DNA of 64,000 bases from Streptomyces sp. MBT53 (GTDB taxonomy: Bacteria; Actinomycetota; Actinomycetes; Streptomycetales; Streptomycetaceae). The notes beneath the pieces are model-generated. The model did not search any database, was not told the origin of the DNA, and saw nothing but the letters and a program-made list of their open reading frames with translations. The stretch covers positions 1 to 64,000 of the forward strand of contig NZ_JAEQAZ010000025.1 of NCBI RefSeq assembly GCF_016654115.1. The letters are read 5' to 3'. Of the stretch, positions 55,340 through 63,586 are shown piece after piece (position 1 is the first letter of the stretch; the number at the start of each line of letters is the position of its first letter). A program made the translations under genes and the position numbers.

Positions 55340-57220
55340 ATGGACCTGACACAGCTGCTGACCGACGACCGACCGTTCGCCCTGCTGCGCCGCCGCACGC
55401 CGGGCCACGACGAGAACACGGTCGAGGTCTTTCTCGGCCCGGTCTCCACCCACGACCGCCTCGCCGACCTCCCCGCCGAGGGCCTGGCCCTGATCCCCTT
55501 CCGCCAGATCCGCGAGCGCGGCTTCGACGTCCGCGACGACGGCACCCCGCTGGCCTTCCTCACCCCCGAGGAGTCGTACGGCATCCCGCTCGCCGACGCC
55601 CTGGACCAGCTGCCCGCGCACGACGTACGGGTCGAGGGCGGTGGCTTCGACGTCGGCGACGAGGCGTACGGGGAGATCGTCGGACGGGTGCTGCGGGAGG
55701 AGATCGGGCGCGGCGAGGGCGCCAACTTCGTCATCCGGCGGACGTACGAGGGCGAGATCCCGGGGTTCTCGCGCAGAGACGCTCTCGCGCTGTTCCGGCG
55801 GCTGCTGGTGGGTGAGCGGGGCGCGTACTGGACGTTCGTCGTGCACACGGGTGAGCGCACGCTCGTGGGCGCGAGCCCCGAGGTGCACGTGCGGATGTCC
55901 GGCGGGACGGTCGTCATGAACCCGATCAGCGGGACGTACCGCTATCCGGCGGAAGGGCCCACGCCCGAGCACCTGTTGGACTTCCTCGCCGACGGCAAGG
56001 AGATCGAGGAACTGTCGATGGTCGTCGACGAGGAACTGAAGATGATGTGCACGGTCGGCGACATGGGCGGGGTCGTGATCGGACCCCGGCTGAAGGAGAT
56101 GGCCCATCTCGCGCACACCGAGTACGAGTTGCGCGGCAAGTCCTCGCTGGACGTTCGGGAGGTCCTGAAGGAGACCATGTTCGCGGCGACCGTCACCGGG
56201 TCGCCGGTGCAGAACGCCTGCCGGGTCATCGAGCGGCACGAGGTGGGCGGAAGGGGCTACTACGCCGGCGCCCTCGCCCTCGTCGGCCACGACTCCGGCG
56301 GTGCCCAGACCCTCGACTCCCCCATCCTCATCCGCACCGCCGACATCGACCCGGCCGGCCGGCTGCGGGTCCCGGTCGGCGCCACCCTGGTGCGCGGCTC
56401 CGACCCGGCGGGCGAGGTCGCGGAGACCCACGCGAAGGCGGCGGGCGTCCTGGCGGCTCTCGGCGTACGACCGTCCCGGCCGCGCGAGGAGAGCACGCGG
56501 CCCCGGCTCGCCGACGACCCCCGGGTGCGCGCCGCCCTCGACGGTCGCCGCACCTCCCTGGCCCCCTTCTGGCTGCGGATGCAGGAGCGGTCCGAGGAGC
56601 TGACCGGGCACGCGCTGGTCGTCGACGGGGAGGACACCTTCACGGCGATGCTCGCGCATGTGCTGCGGTCGAGCGGGCTCGATGTGACCGTGCGGCGGTA
56701 CGACGAGGAGGGGCTGCGGGAGGCGGTGCTCGCGCACGAGGGGCCGGTGGTGCTGGGGCCTGGCCCCGGTGACCCCTCCGACACCGCCGACCTGAAGATG
56801 CGGTTCCTGCGGGCGCTGACCGCCGAGGTCCTCCGGGCGAACCGGCACGGTGTCCTCGGCGTGTGCCTCGGGCACGAACTGGTCGCGGCGGAGCTGGGGT
56901 TGGAGATCGTCCGCAAGGAGGTTCCGTACCAGGGGGCGCAGACGGCGGTCGATCTGTTCGGGCGGCAGGAGACCGTCGGCTTCTACAACAGCTTCGTGGC
57001 GCACTGCGACGACGAGGTCGCGGCCGAACTGGGTGCCCACGGTGTGGAGGTCAGCCGTAGCGCGAGCGGTGAAGTGCATGCGCTACGGGGGCCCGGGTTC
57101 GCCGGCGTCCAGTTCCACCCGGAGTCGGTGCTGACGCTCGACGGGGCTGCTGTCGTACGGGAGTTGATGGGTCAGCTGCGGGGCACGAGCACGTTCTCGG
57201 AGCGGCGGCCGGCCGTGTAG
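55340..57220 (+). CDS. trpE: Fused anthranilate synthase TrpE-TrpG
   Basis: A 626-residue single-chain anthranilate synthase: chorismate-binding TrpE part (~1-400, with MNPISGTYRYP and FAATVTGSPVQNA motifs) and a C-terminal class I glutamine amidotransferase (~430-620) with Cys509 (GVCLGHE), His593 and Glu595 (FHPES). It converts chorismate and glutamine to anthranilate. The same fused type is described as trpE(G) in Streptomyces, and resembles PhzE in layout; the trpL attenuator argues for primary Trp synthesis. ATG has AGAGGA upstream. The 3' end overlaps the convergent dehydrogenase remnant by 49 bp. Confidence 0.94.
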   Translation: MDLTQLLTDDRPFALLRRRTPGHDENTVEVFLGPVSTHDRLADLPAEGLALIPFRQIRERGFDVRDDGTPLAFLTPEESYGIPLADALDQLPAHDVRVEGGGFDVGDEAYGEIVGRVLREEIGRGEGANFVIRRTYEGEIPGFSRRDALALFRRLLVGERGAYWTFVVHTGERTLVGASPEVHVRMSGGTVVMNPISGTYRYPAEGPTPEHLLDFLADGKEIEELSMVVDEELKMMCTVGDMGGVVIGPRLKEMAHLAHTEYELRGKSSLDVREVLKETMFAATVTGSPVQNACRVIERHEVGGRGYYAGALALVGHDSGGAQTLDSPILIRTADIDPAGRLRVPVGATLVRGSDPAGEVAETHAKAAGVLAALGVRPSRPREESTRPRLADDPRVRAALDGRRTSLAPFWLRMQERSEELTGHALVVDGEDTFTAMLAHVLRSSGLDVTVRRYDEEGLREAVLAHEGPVVLGPGPGDPSDTADLKMRFLRALTAEVLRANRHGVLGVCLGHELVAAELGLEIVRKEVPYQGAQTAVDLFGRQETVGFYNSFVAHCDDEVAAELGAHGVEVSRSASGEVHALRGPGFAGVQFHPESVLTLDGAAVVRELMGQLRGTSTFSERRPAV

Positions 57221-57873
57221 TCGAGGACGTTGCGGACGGTCGCGTCGCTGATCTGGCCGACGGCGTCCTCGGTGTAGTACGCCTGGTGGGAGGTGACCAG
57301 GACGTTCGGGAAGGTGACCAGGCGGGCCAGGGTGTCGTCGTCGACGGCCTCCAGGGACTTGTCGAGGAAGAACAGGCCCGCCTCCGCCTCGTAGACGTCC
57401 AGGCCCACGCCCGTGAAGCGGCCCTCGCGCAGTTCGGCGACGAGGGCCGCGGTGTCGATCAGGCCGCCTCGGCTGGAGTTGATCAGGATCGCGTCGTCCT
57501 TCATCGCCTTCAGCGCGTCGGCGTCGATGAGCCGCCGGGTGTCCGGCAGCAGCGGGACGTGCAGGGTGACCAGGTCGGACTCGGCGAGGAGCTGTTCCTT
57601 GGGGACGTAGGTCATGCCGAGTTCGACGCACGCCGGGTTCTCGGCGACGTCCCAGCCCAGCAGCCGCATCCCGAAACCGTGGGCGATGCGGGTGAACGCC
57701 TCGCCGATCTTTCCGGTGCCGAGCACTCCGACGGTACGGCCGCGCAGGTCGCGGCCCATCAGGCCGTCGAGCCGGAAGTCGAAGTCACGGGTGCGGGTCG
57801 CCGCGCGGACGATCCGGCGGTTGACGGCCATCGCGAGGGTCCAGGCGAACTCGGCTACGGAGTACGGCGAGTA
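57172..57873 (-). pseudogene. D-isomer-specific 2-hydroxyacid dehydrogenase, N-terminus missing
   Basis: The NAD-binding domain and C-terminal tail are intact: dinucleotide loop GVLGTGKIGEAF, the Arg in INSSRGGLID, Glu in LDVYEAEAGLF and His in SHQAYYTED. Homology begins at YSPYSVAEF (near 57873); the ~95-100 residues that should come first, forming the first part of the catalytic domain, are absent. Upstream DNA is instead repeat-like. An internal ATG at 57831 would give 219 residues versus ~330 for full-length D-lactate-type enzymes. I consider it a decayed gene. Confidence 0.75.
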
Positions 57874-58138
57874 GTACGAGCCCCTCCAGGGGCGGACCGG
57901 TGTACTCCAGCACCGTGCATGTCCAGGCGCCGGCGACCGAACGCACCGTCCAGGGGCTGCGCCCCCGGACCCCCGCTTCGGCCCTGAAGGGGCCTCGTCC
58001 TCAAACGCCGGACGGGCTGGGATGCCCGGCCGACGTCAAGAACGTGCCCGAGGTTCAACCGAGGTGCCCAACGGAGGTCAAGAACGTGGCCGGGGTTCAT
58101 CCAAGATGCCCGGTCGACGTCAAGAGCGCAGCCAAGTC
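57874..58138. other. Breakpoint region between the dehydrogenase remnant and pfkA
   Basis: This stretch lacks a credible gene. It contains a sequence of the kind often dispersed in Streptomyces intergenic DNA (GCGCCCCCGGACCCCCGCTT followed by CTGAAGGGGCCTCGTCCTC, 57960-58002) and then the 42-bp tandem repeats. It marks where the dehydrogenase lost its 5' end. Confidence 0.6.
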
Positions 58139-58148
58139 TCAGCCGAAG
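58023..58148. repeat. Three tandem 42-bp repeats at the 3' end of pfkA
   Basis: Units start at 58023, 58065 and 58107, each beginning TGCCC and containing GACGTCAAGA or GAGGTCAAGA at the same offset, with about 75-80% identity by eye. The last unit overlaps the pfkA stop codon. Confidence 0.8.
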
Positions 58149-59167
58149 AACACCCCGACCTCCTCGTACAGCTTCGGGTCCACCGTCTTCAGCTGGGCCG
58201 TGGCCTCCGCGATCGGTACGCGGACGATGTCCGTGCCGCGCAGGGCGACCATCTTGCCGAAGTCGCCGTCGCGGACGGCCTCGATGGCGTGCAGGCCGAA
58301 GCGGGTGGCGAGCCAGCGGTCGAAGGCGCTGGGGGTGCCGCCGCGCTGGATGTGGCCGAGGACGGTGGTGCGGGCCTCCTTGCCGGTCCGCTTCTCGATC
58401 TCCTTGGCCAGCCATTCGCCGACGCCGGACAGCCGGACGTGCCCGAAGGAGTCGAGGGTGCCGTCCTTGAGGACGACCTCGCCGTCCTTGGGCATGGCCC
58501 CCTCCGCGACGACCACGATCGGGGCGTACGACGCCTTGAAGCGGGAGGTGATCCAGCCGCACACCTGGTCGACGTCGAAGCGCTGCTCGGGGATGAGGAT
58601 GACGTTGGCGCCGCCGGCCAGGCCGGAGTGGATCGCTATCCAGCCGGCGTGCCGGCCCATGACCTCGCAGACCAGGACCCGCATGTGCGACTCGGCGGTG
58701 GTGTGCAGCCGGTCGATGGCCTCGGTGGCGATGCCCACGGCGGTGTCGAAGCCGAAGGTGTAGTCGGTGGCGGACAGGTCGTTGTCGATGGTCTTCGGTA
58801 CGCCGACGCACGGCACGCCGTACTCGTCCGAGAGCCGCGCGGCCACGCCGAGGGTGTCCTCGCCGCCGATCACGATGAGCGCGTCGACCTCCTGGGCGGC
58901 GAGATTGGCCTTGATGCGGCCGATGCCGTTCTCCAGCTTCAGCGGGTTGGTGCGGGAGGAGCCGAGGATGGTGCCGCCGCGGGGCAGGATGCCGCGCACC
59001 GCGGGGATGTCGAGACGGACGGTGTCGCCTTCGAGCGGGCCTCGCCAGCCGTCCCGGTAGCCGACGAAGTCGTAGCCGAACTCCTGGACGCCCTTGCGGA
59101 CGATGCCCCGGATGACGGCGTTGAGTCCGGGGCAGTCGCCGCCTCCGGTCAGTACTCCGACGCGCAT
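58139..59167 (-). CDS. pfkA: 6-phosphofructokinase (group III-like)
   Basis: A 342-residue glycolytic phosphofructokinase. GGGDCPG (8-14) binds the phosphoryl donor, GGEDT is at 101-105 and PKTIDNDL at 124-131, with the catalytic Asp in TIDND. HTTAESH and MGRHAGW near 155-180 contact fructose-6-phosphate. Asp104 and Lys125 occupy positions that, in E. coli numbering 104/124, are Gly in ATP-only enzymes and Asp/Lys in PPi-using ones, so donor preference is open. ATG has GAAGGGA upstream. Upstream DNA carries a Crp-like site and a 16-bp palindrome. Confidence 0.93.
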   Translation of the reverse strand: MRVGVLTGGGDCPGLNAVIRGIVRKGVQEFGYDFVGYRDGWRGPLEGDTVRLDIPAVRGILPRGGTILGSSRTNPLKLENGIGRIKANLAAQEVDALIVIGGEDTLGVAARLSDEYGVPCVGVPKTIDNDLSATDYTFGFDTAVGIATEAIDRLHTTAESHMRVLVCEVMGRHAGWIAIHSGLAGGANVILIPEQRFDVDQVCGWITSRFKASYAPIVVVAEGAMPKDGEVVLKDGTLDSFGHVRLSGVGEWLAKEIEKRTGKEARTTVLGHIQRGGTPSAFDRWLATRFGLHAIEAVRDGDFGKMVALRGTDIVRVPIAEATAQLKTVDPKLYEEVGVFFG

Positions 59168-59212
59168 GGAAATATCCCTTCGCCGCAGTTTCCTGTGACA
59201 GCCACGCTAATG

Positions 59213-59226
59213 GTGATCCAGGTCAC
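59213..59226. promoter_or_regulatory. Crp-like site upstream of pfkA
   Basis: GTGATCCAGGTCAC fits the Streptomyces Crp motif GTG-N6-GNCAC and is a perfect GTGA/TCAC palindrome, 46-59 bp upstream of the pfkA ATG. Confidence 0.55.
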
Positions 59227-59246
59227 AGAGGGATGGGCGGGAAGGT

Positions 59247-59262
59247 CAATTCAGCTGAATTG
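59247..59262. promoter_or_regulatory. 16-bp perfect palindrome upstream of pfkA
   Basis: CAATTCAGCTGAATTG is AT-rich against a GC-rich background, between pfkA and the stop of macR. Candidate operator for an unknown regulator; on the minus strand it runs into TTGACC, a possible -35. Confidence 0.5.
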
Positions 59263-59288
59263 TGGGGTAGTTGATCTACCCCGTCCGG

Positions 59289-59966
59289 CTACGCGTCGTC
59301 GAGTCCGCGCTCTATCGCGTACCGCACCAGCTCCACGCGGTTGTGCAACTGGAGTTTGCCCAGGGTGTTCTGGACGTGGTTCTGGACCGTGCGGTGCGAG
59401 ATGACCAGGCGTTCGGCGATCTGCTTGTAGCTGAGGCCCTTGGCGACCAGGCGGAGCACCTCGGTCTCGCGGTCGGTGAGTTGGGGAGCCTTGGGCTCGT
59501 CGCTGCCGGCGGCCGGTGCCGGGTCGGAGGCCAGGCGGCGGTACTCGCCGAGGACCAGTCCGGCGAGCCCGGGGGTGAACACCGGGTCGCCGACCGCCGT
59601 TCGCCGCACCGCGTCCAACAGCTCTTCCGTGGAAGCCGACTTGAGCAGATAGCCGGTCGCGCCCGACTTCACCGCCTCCAGCACGTCCGCGTGCTCACCG
59701 CTCGCGGAGAGCACCAGGACGCGCAACGCCGGGTTGGCGCCCACCAGTTCCTTGCAGACCTGGACGCCGGGCAGCACCGGCAGGTTCAGGTCCAGGACCA
59801 GGACGTCCGGGGCGGCGGCCCGGGCCCGGCGTACCGCCTGCTCGCCGTCACCGGCGGTGGCGACCACCTCGAAACCGGCCTCGGCCAGGTCGCGGGCGAC
59901 CGCGTCCCGCCACATCGGATGGTCGTCGACCACCATGACCCTGATCGGGCCCCGCTGCTCACTCAT
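59289..59966 (-). CDS. macR: LuxR/NarL-type response regulator MacR
   Basis: A 225-residue response regulator: receiver domain (~8-125) with phospho-acceptor Asp59 (VLVLDLNLP) and acidic VVDDH, and a C-terminal LuxR helix-turn-helix (~155-215, LTDRETEVLRLVAKGLSYKQIAERL). Paired with the kinase gene by a 4-bp overlap. Homologous to the S. coelicolor MacRS system, reported to affect morphogenesis and actinorhodin production; naming relies on that resemblance and locus. Confidence 0.88.
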   Translation of the reverse strand: MSEQRGPIRVMVVDDHPMWRDAVARDLAEAGFEVVATAGDGEQAVRRARAAAPDVLVLDLNLPVLPGVQVCKELVGANPALRVLVLSASGEHADVLEAVKSGATGYLLKSASTEELLDAVRRTAVGDPVFTPGLAGLVLGEYRRLASDPAPAAGSDEPKAPQLTDRETEVLRLVAKGLSYKQIAERLVISHRTVQNHVQNTLGKLQLHNRVELVRYAIERGLDDA

Positions 59967-61198
59967 CGTGTCCCCGCCTTCCCCCGTGCCTTCGGTACCT
60001 TCAGCTCGACTTCCGTGCCCTGCCCGGGAATCGAGACCAGCTCGGCGCTGCCGCCGAGGTGCCGCAGCCGCCCCCGGATCGACAGGGCGACCCCGAGCCG
60101 CCCCTCACCCTCGGCCTGCGCCAGCCGCCCCTCGGGGATACCGGGCCCGTCGTCCCGTACGGTCACGACGACCTCCCGGGGCTCGTCCTCGACCAGGATC
60201 CACGCACGGGCGTCGTCACCGGCATGCCTGCGCACATTGTCCAGCGCGGCCCCGACCGCGGCGGCCAGCTCCTTCGCCGCGTCCGCGGGCAACGGCACCG
60301 GAGCCCCGGGCTCGGCGAAACTCACCTTCGCGGCGGCGTACGGCGCGAGCAGCGACCGCAGATCGACCGGCCCGTCGTCGTCCTGCTCGGGTTCTTCCTC
60401 CACGGCCCGCACGACCGCGCCCTCCGCCGCGTCCAGCGAGATCCGGGAGACGGGGACCAGTCCGCCGGAGACCAGGGTGCGCAGCGCGATCTCCTGCTCG
60501 CCCGCCATCCGGCCCAGTTCGCCCGCCTCTCCGCCGAGCACGGCACCGCGCCGCTGCACCATGGCCAGCACCTGGAGGACACCGTCGTGGATGTCCCGGG
60601 CCAGCCGCTCCCGCTCGCGGGTGGTGGCCTCGATCTCCAGGGCACGGGCGAGGGTGCGCTCGGAAGCGCGGGCGACCTCCACGACGTAGCCGATGGCGAT
60701 GGAGGCGACCCAGACGAGCACCACGTTGTGGACGGTGTCGCGGGCCGGGGAGCCGCGCTCGATCAGGTTGGCGACGGCGACCGGGGTGGAGGCGAACGCG
60801 GCCCAGCGCCAGCCGCCCTTGATGGCGAAGGCGAGGACCGAACCCGCGGTCCATATCGACGGCAGGGTGGGGCCGCCGCTGTCGATGTGGTGGGCGTCGG
60901 CGGCGACCGGGGTGAGGACGATGCCGGTCAGCGCGATCGCGAGGTCCACGGCCAGGAAGCGCTTGGTGCAGGCGACCGCGCTCTGCACCCGGGGCAGGGT
61001 GGCGAGCGTCCAGACGAACAGGACGACATAGAAGGCGATGGCGACGCCCGGACGGTCGAACTGGTCGTACTCGGAGGCGAACAGTCCGACCGCGTACAGC
61101 ATGGTCAGCACCCGGTAGCCGCTCAGGGCACGCCACAGCGGCTGCTCGACCGACATTCTGATGACGCGCTCGCGCTTGGCCAACTCCCCCACCCCCAA
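59963..61198 (-). CDS. macS: MacS-family sensor histidine kinase
   Basis: A 411-residue membrane kinase with about five to six helices (~28-175), a HisKA_3 dimerisation region with His204 (RLARDIHDGVLQVL) and a HATPase_c domain with the DDGPGIPEG G1 box near 345-355. It should phosphorylate MacR; the signal is unknown. Start: GTG 61198 is used since AKRERVIRMSVEQPLWRALS is conserved in the family; GTG 61192 is equally possible. Confidence 0.88.
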   Translation of the reverse strand: MGVGELAKRERVIRMSVEQPLWRALSGYRVLTMLYAVGLFASEYDQFDRPGVAIAFYVVLFVWTLATLPRVQSAVACTKRFLAVDLAIALTGIVLTPVAADAHHIDSGGPTLPSIWTAGSVLAFAIKGGWRWAAFASTPVAVANLIERGSPARDTVHNVVLVWVASIAIGYVVEVARASERTLARALEIEATTRERERLARDIHDGVLQVLAMVQRRGAVLGGEAGELGRMAGEQEIALRTLVSGGLVPVSRISLDAAEGAVVRAVEEEPEQDDDGPVDLRSLLAPYAAAKVSFAEPGAPVPLPADAAKELAAAVGAALDNVRRHAGDDARAWILVEDEPREVVVTVRDDGPGIPEGRLAQAEGEGRLGVALSIRGRLRHLGGSAELVSIPGQGTEVELKVPKARGKAGTR

Positions 61199-61211
61199 CA
61201 GACCACCCCGC

Positions 61212-61994
61212 CTAGGGGCTCGTCTGCTCCTTCTCCGCTTGTGCGAGCGCGGCCCTGGTGGCCTTGTCCGCTTCCTTCTCGGCCTTCGCCGCGTCCGCGA
61301 TCTGCCGCTTGGCGGCGGTCGCGTAGATGTCGACGTACTCCTGGCCGGAGAGCTTCATGATTTCGTACATGACCTCGTCGGTCACGGCCCGCAGGACGAA
61401 ACGGTCGTGCTCCATGCCGTTGTACCGGCTGAAGTCGAGCGGCTTGCCGATCCGGATGCCCGGGCGCATCAGCTTCGGCACCACCTTGCCGGGCGGCTGG
61501 ATCTTCTCCGTGTCGATCATCGCGACCGGGATCACCGGAGCGCCGCTGGCGAGCGCCACGCGCGCGAGGCCGCCGGGTTTGCCGCGGTACAGGCGGCCGT
61601 CCGGGGAGCGCGTGCCCTCCGGATAGATACCGAACAGTTCACCGCGCTCCAGGACGTCGAGCCCGGCCTTGATCGCGGCCTCGCCCGCCCCGCGCGCACC
61701 CGACCGGTCCACCGGGAGCTGGCCGGCGCCCTTGAAGAACGCGGCCGTCAGCTTGCCCTTCACCCCGGGCGTCGTGAAGTACTCGGCCTTCGCGATGAAG
61801 GTCACCTTGCGGTCGAGGACCGCGGGCAGGAAGAACGAGTCCGAGAACGAGAGGTGATTGCTCGCCAGAATGGCGGCGCCCTCCGCCGGAATGTTCTCAA
61901 GGCCCTCCACCCACGGCCGGAAGGCGACCTTCAGCGGCCCACCGATGGCGACCTTCATCGTGCCGTACAACAACCGAGTGCCTCCTGTGCTCAT
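61212..61994 (-). CDS. PlsC-type lysophospholipid acyltransferase
   Basis: A 260-residue 1-acylglycerol-3-phosphate O-acyltransferase-family protein. The catalytic motif NHLSFSD (Asn-His-x4-Asp) is near residue 45, followed by PEGTRSPDG near 125 and PVIPVAMIDT near 153. It should acylate lysophosphatidic acid or a related lipid at the membrane. The Lys/Glu/Ala-rich C-terminal tail (~225-260) is likely helical. The ATG lacks a ribosome-binding site but has TAAGGT 7 nt upstream. It is 13 bp before macS on the same strand. Confidence 0.9.
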   Translation of the reverse strand: MSTGGTRLLYGTMKVAIGGPLKVAFRPWVEGLENIPAEGAAILASNHLSFSDSFFLPAVLDRKVTFIAKAEYFTTPGVKGKLTAAFFKGAGQLPVDRSGARGAGEAAIKAGLDVLERGELFGIYPEGTRSPDGRLYRGKPGGLARVALASGAPVIPVAMIDTEKIQPPGKVVPKLMRPGIRIGKPLDFSRYNGMEHDRFVLRAVTDEVMYEIMKLSGQEYVDIYATAAKRQIADAAKAEKEADKATRAALAQAEKEQTSP

Positions 61995-62001
61995 CGATCA
62001 G

Positions 62002-62007
62002 ACCTTA
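62002..62007 (-). promoter_or_regulatory. Candidate leaderless -10 element of the acyltransferase gene
   Basis: TAAGGT on the minus strand, 7 nt before ATG 61994. Confidence 0.45.
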
Positions 62008-62157
62008 ACCCGGAGCACCGTCAAAGGACCCGACGGCCCTGGTCGGTGTCAGTGCGGTCGCGTACGGTTAACCGCACCTGGACTCGTTCACGCCTCACTG
62101 ACGCACACCCTTCTTCATGAACATGAACACGCCCCTCTCATGAACAGGAGACCGAAG

Positions 62158-62970
62158 GTGCCGGTCCTCCCCGGAGCCGAGCCGTACCGCCACGAGGGCG
62201 GGGAGGTCGGAGTTCTCCTCTGCCACGGCTTCACCGGTTCCCCGCAGTCGCTGCGCCCCTGGGCGGAGTATCTGGCCGAGCGCGGCCTCACCGTGTCGCT
62301 GCCGCTGCTGCCCGGGCACGGCACCCGCTGGGAGGACATGGCGCTCACCGGCTGGCAGGACTGGTACGCGGAGGTGGACCGCGAGCTGCGCGCCCTGCGC
62401 GAGCGCTGCTCGCAGGTCTTCGTCGCGGGCCTGTCCATGGGCGGTGCGCTGGCCCTGCGGCTGGCCGCGAAGCACGGCGACGAGATCAGCGGTGTCGTGG
62501 TCGTCAACCCCGGTATCAAGGTGCACGGCCTCGCCGCGTACGCCCTTCCGGTCGCCCGCCACCTGGTGCGTACGGCGCCGGGTATCGCCAGCGACATCGC
62601 GAAGGAGGGCAGCGACGAGGTCGGCTACGCCAAGGTGCCGCTTCACTCCGCGCACTCGCTGCGCAATTTCTTCCGGCTGGTCGACCGCGAGCTCCCGCAG
62701 GTCACCCAGCCGCTCCTGCTGCTGCACAGCACCCAGGACCACGTGGTGCCGCCCGCCGACTCGGCCCGTGTCCTCAGTCGCGTTTCCTCGGCCGACGTGA
62801 CGGAAATCCTGCTGGAACAGAGCTACCACGTCGCGACGTTGGACCACGACGCGGACCGGATTTTCGAGGAGAGCTTCACGTTCATCGGCCGGCTCGCACC
62901 CAGTGTCGGCAAGCAGGCGTCCGACACGGGCCGGGTGAGCGAGCAGGAAGGGACGGCCACAGGTGGCTGA
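62158..62970 (+). CDS. Alpha/beta-hydrolase, carboxylesterase/monoacylglycerol lipase type
   Basis: A 270-residue serine hydrolase resembling Bacillus Est30-type carboxylesterases. LCHGFTGSPQSLRPWA forms the oxyanion region (~20-35), the nucleophile Ser is in GLSMGG (~87), the acid Asp in HSTQDHVVPP (~197) and the base His in SYHVATLDHD (~225). GTG 62158 is preferred because AGGAGA lies 7 nt upstream; ATG 62140 in the same frame has none. Divergent from the acyltransferase gene. Substrate unknown; a lipid ester is plausible from context. Confidence 0.9.
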   Translation: MPVLPGAEPYRHEGGEVGVLLCHGFTGSPQSLRPWAEYLAERGLTVSLPLLPGHGTRWEDMALTGWQDWYAEVDRELRALRERCSQVFVAGLSMGGALALRLAAKHGDEISGVVVVNPGIKVHGLAAYALPVARHLVRTAPGIASDIAKEGSDEVGYAKVPLHSAHSLRNFFRLVDRELPQVTQPLLLLHSTQDHVVPPADSARVLSRVSSADVTEILLEQSYHVATLDHDADRIFEESFTFIGRLAPSVGKQASDTGRVSEQEGTATGG

Positions 62971-63568
62971 GCACGACTCCGACCGCGAGGGCCTCGAACC
63001 GGACGAGCAGGGCGTCCCGTTCGACGAGGAGGCCGCGTGGGCCGCGATCGTCGCCGGATACGGCGACGAGCCCAAGGATCCGCCGGGCGCCAAGCCGTTC
63101 AAGTCGATCGAGGACCTGGCGCTGCTCGACCCCGAGAAGAACGACGAACAGCCCAAGGCCAAGGAGCAGTCCGCCAAGGGCAAGGACCAGGACAAAGGCG
63201 CGGAGGAGCCGCCGCCCGCCAAGCCGCTGGGCAGCTCCGTCTCGTTCGCGCCCGGTGTCGGCGGTCCCCGTGACTACACCGCGCCGGACTCCTCCGAGGA
63301 GGACTTCGACGAGGACGACGAGGGCCACTTCGTGCCGCCGGAGCCGCCACCGCTGCCGGCCGCCGACACGACGGCCAAGTTCGCCTGGCTCGGGGTGATC
63401 GGCGGCCCGATCCTCCTGTTGCTGGCGGTACTGCTCGGCTGGGACATGACCTGGTGGCTCGCGACCGTCGGCATCGGCGGCTTCCTCGGCGGCTTCGGCA
63501 CGCTGGTGATGCGGATGCGGACGGACGACGAGGAGGGGGACGACCCCGGGCGCGGGGCCGTCGTCTGA
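62963..63568 (+). CDS. Acidic membrane protein of unknown function
   Basis: A 201-residue protein. Residues ~1-130 are disordered, very rich in Asp, Glu, Pro and Lys; two helices at ~140-160 and 164-184 are separated by a short loop, and a charged tail follows. The N-terminal half would be cytoplasmic. No domain is recognised; similar proteins sit beside this hydrolase in other Streptomyces. GTG start overlaps the hydrolase gene by 8 bp. Confidence 0.82.
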   Translation: MAEHDSDREGLEPDEQGVPFDEEAAWAAIVAGYGDEPKDPPGAKPFKSIEDLALLDPEKNDEQPKAKEQSAKGKDQDKGAEEPPPAKPLGSSVSFAPGVGGPRDYTAPDSSEEDFDEDDEGHFVPPEPPPLPAADTTAKFAWLGVIGGPILLLLAVLLGWDMTWWLATVGIGGFLGGFGTLVMRMRTDDEEGDDPGRGAVV

Positions 63569-63586
63569 CCCACGAGGACTCGTCCT

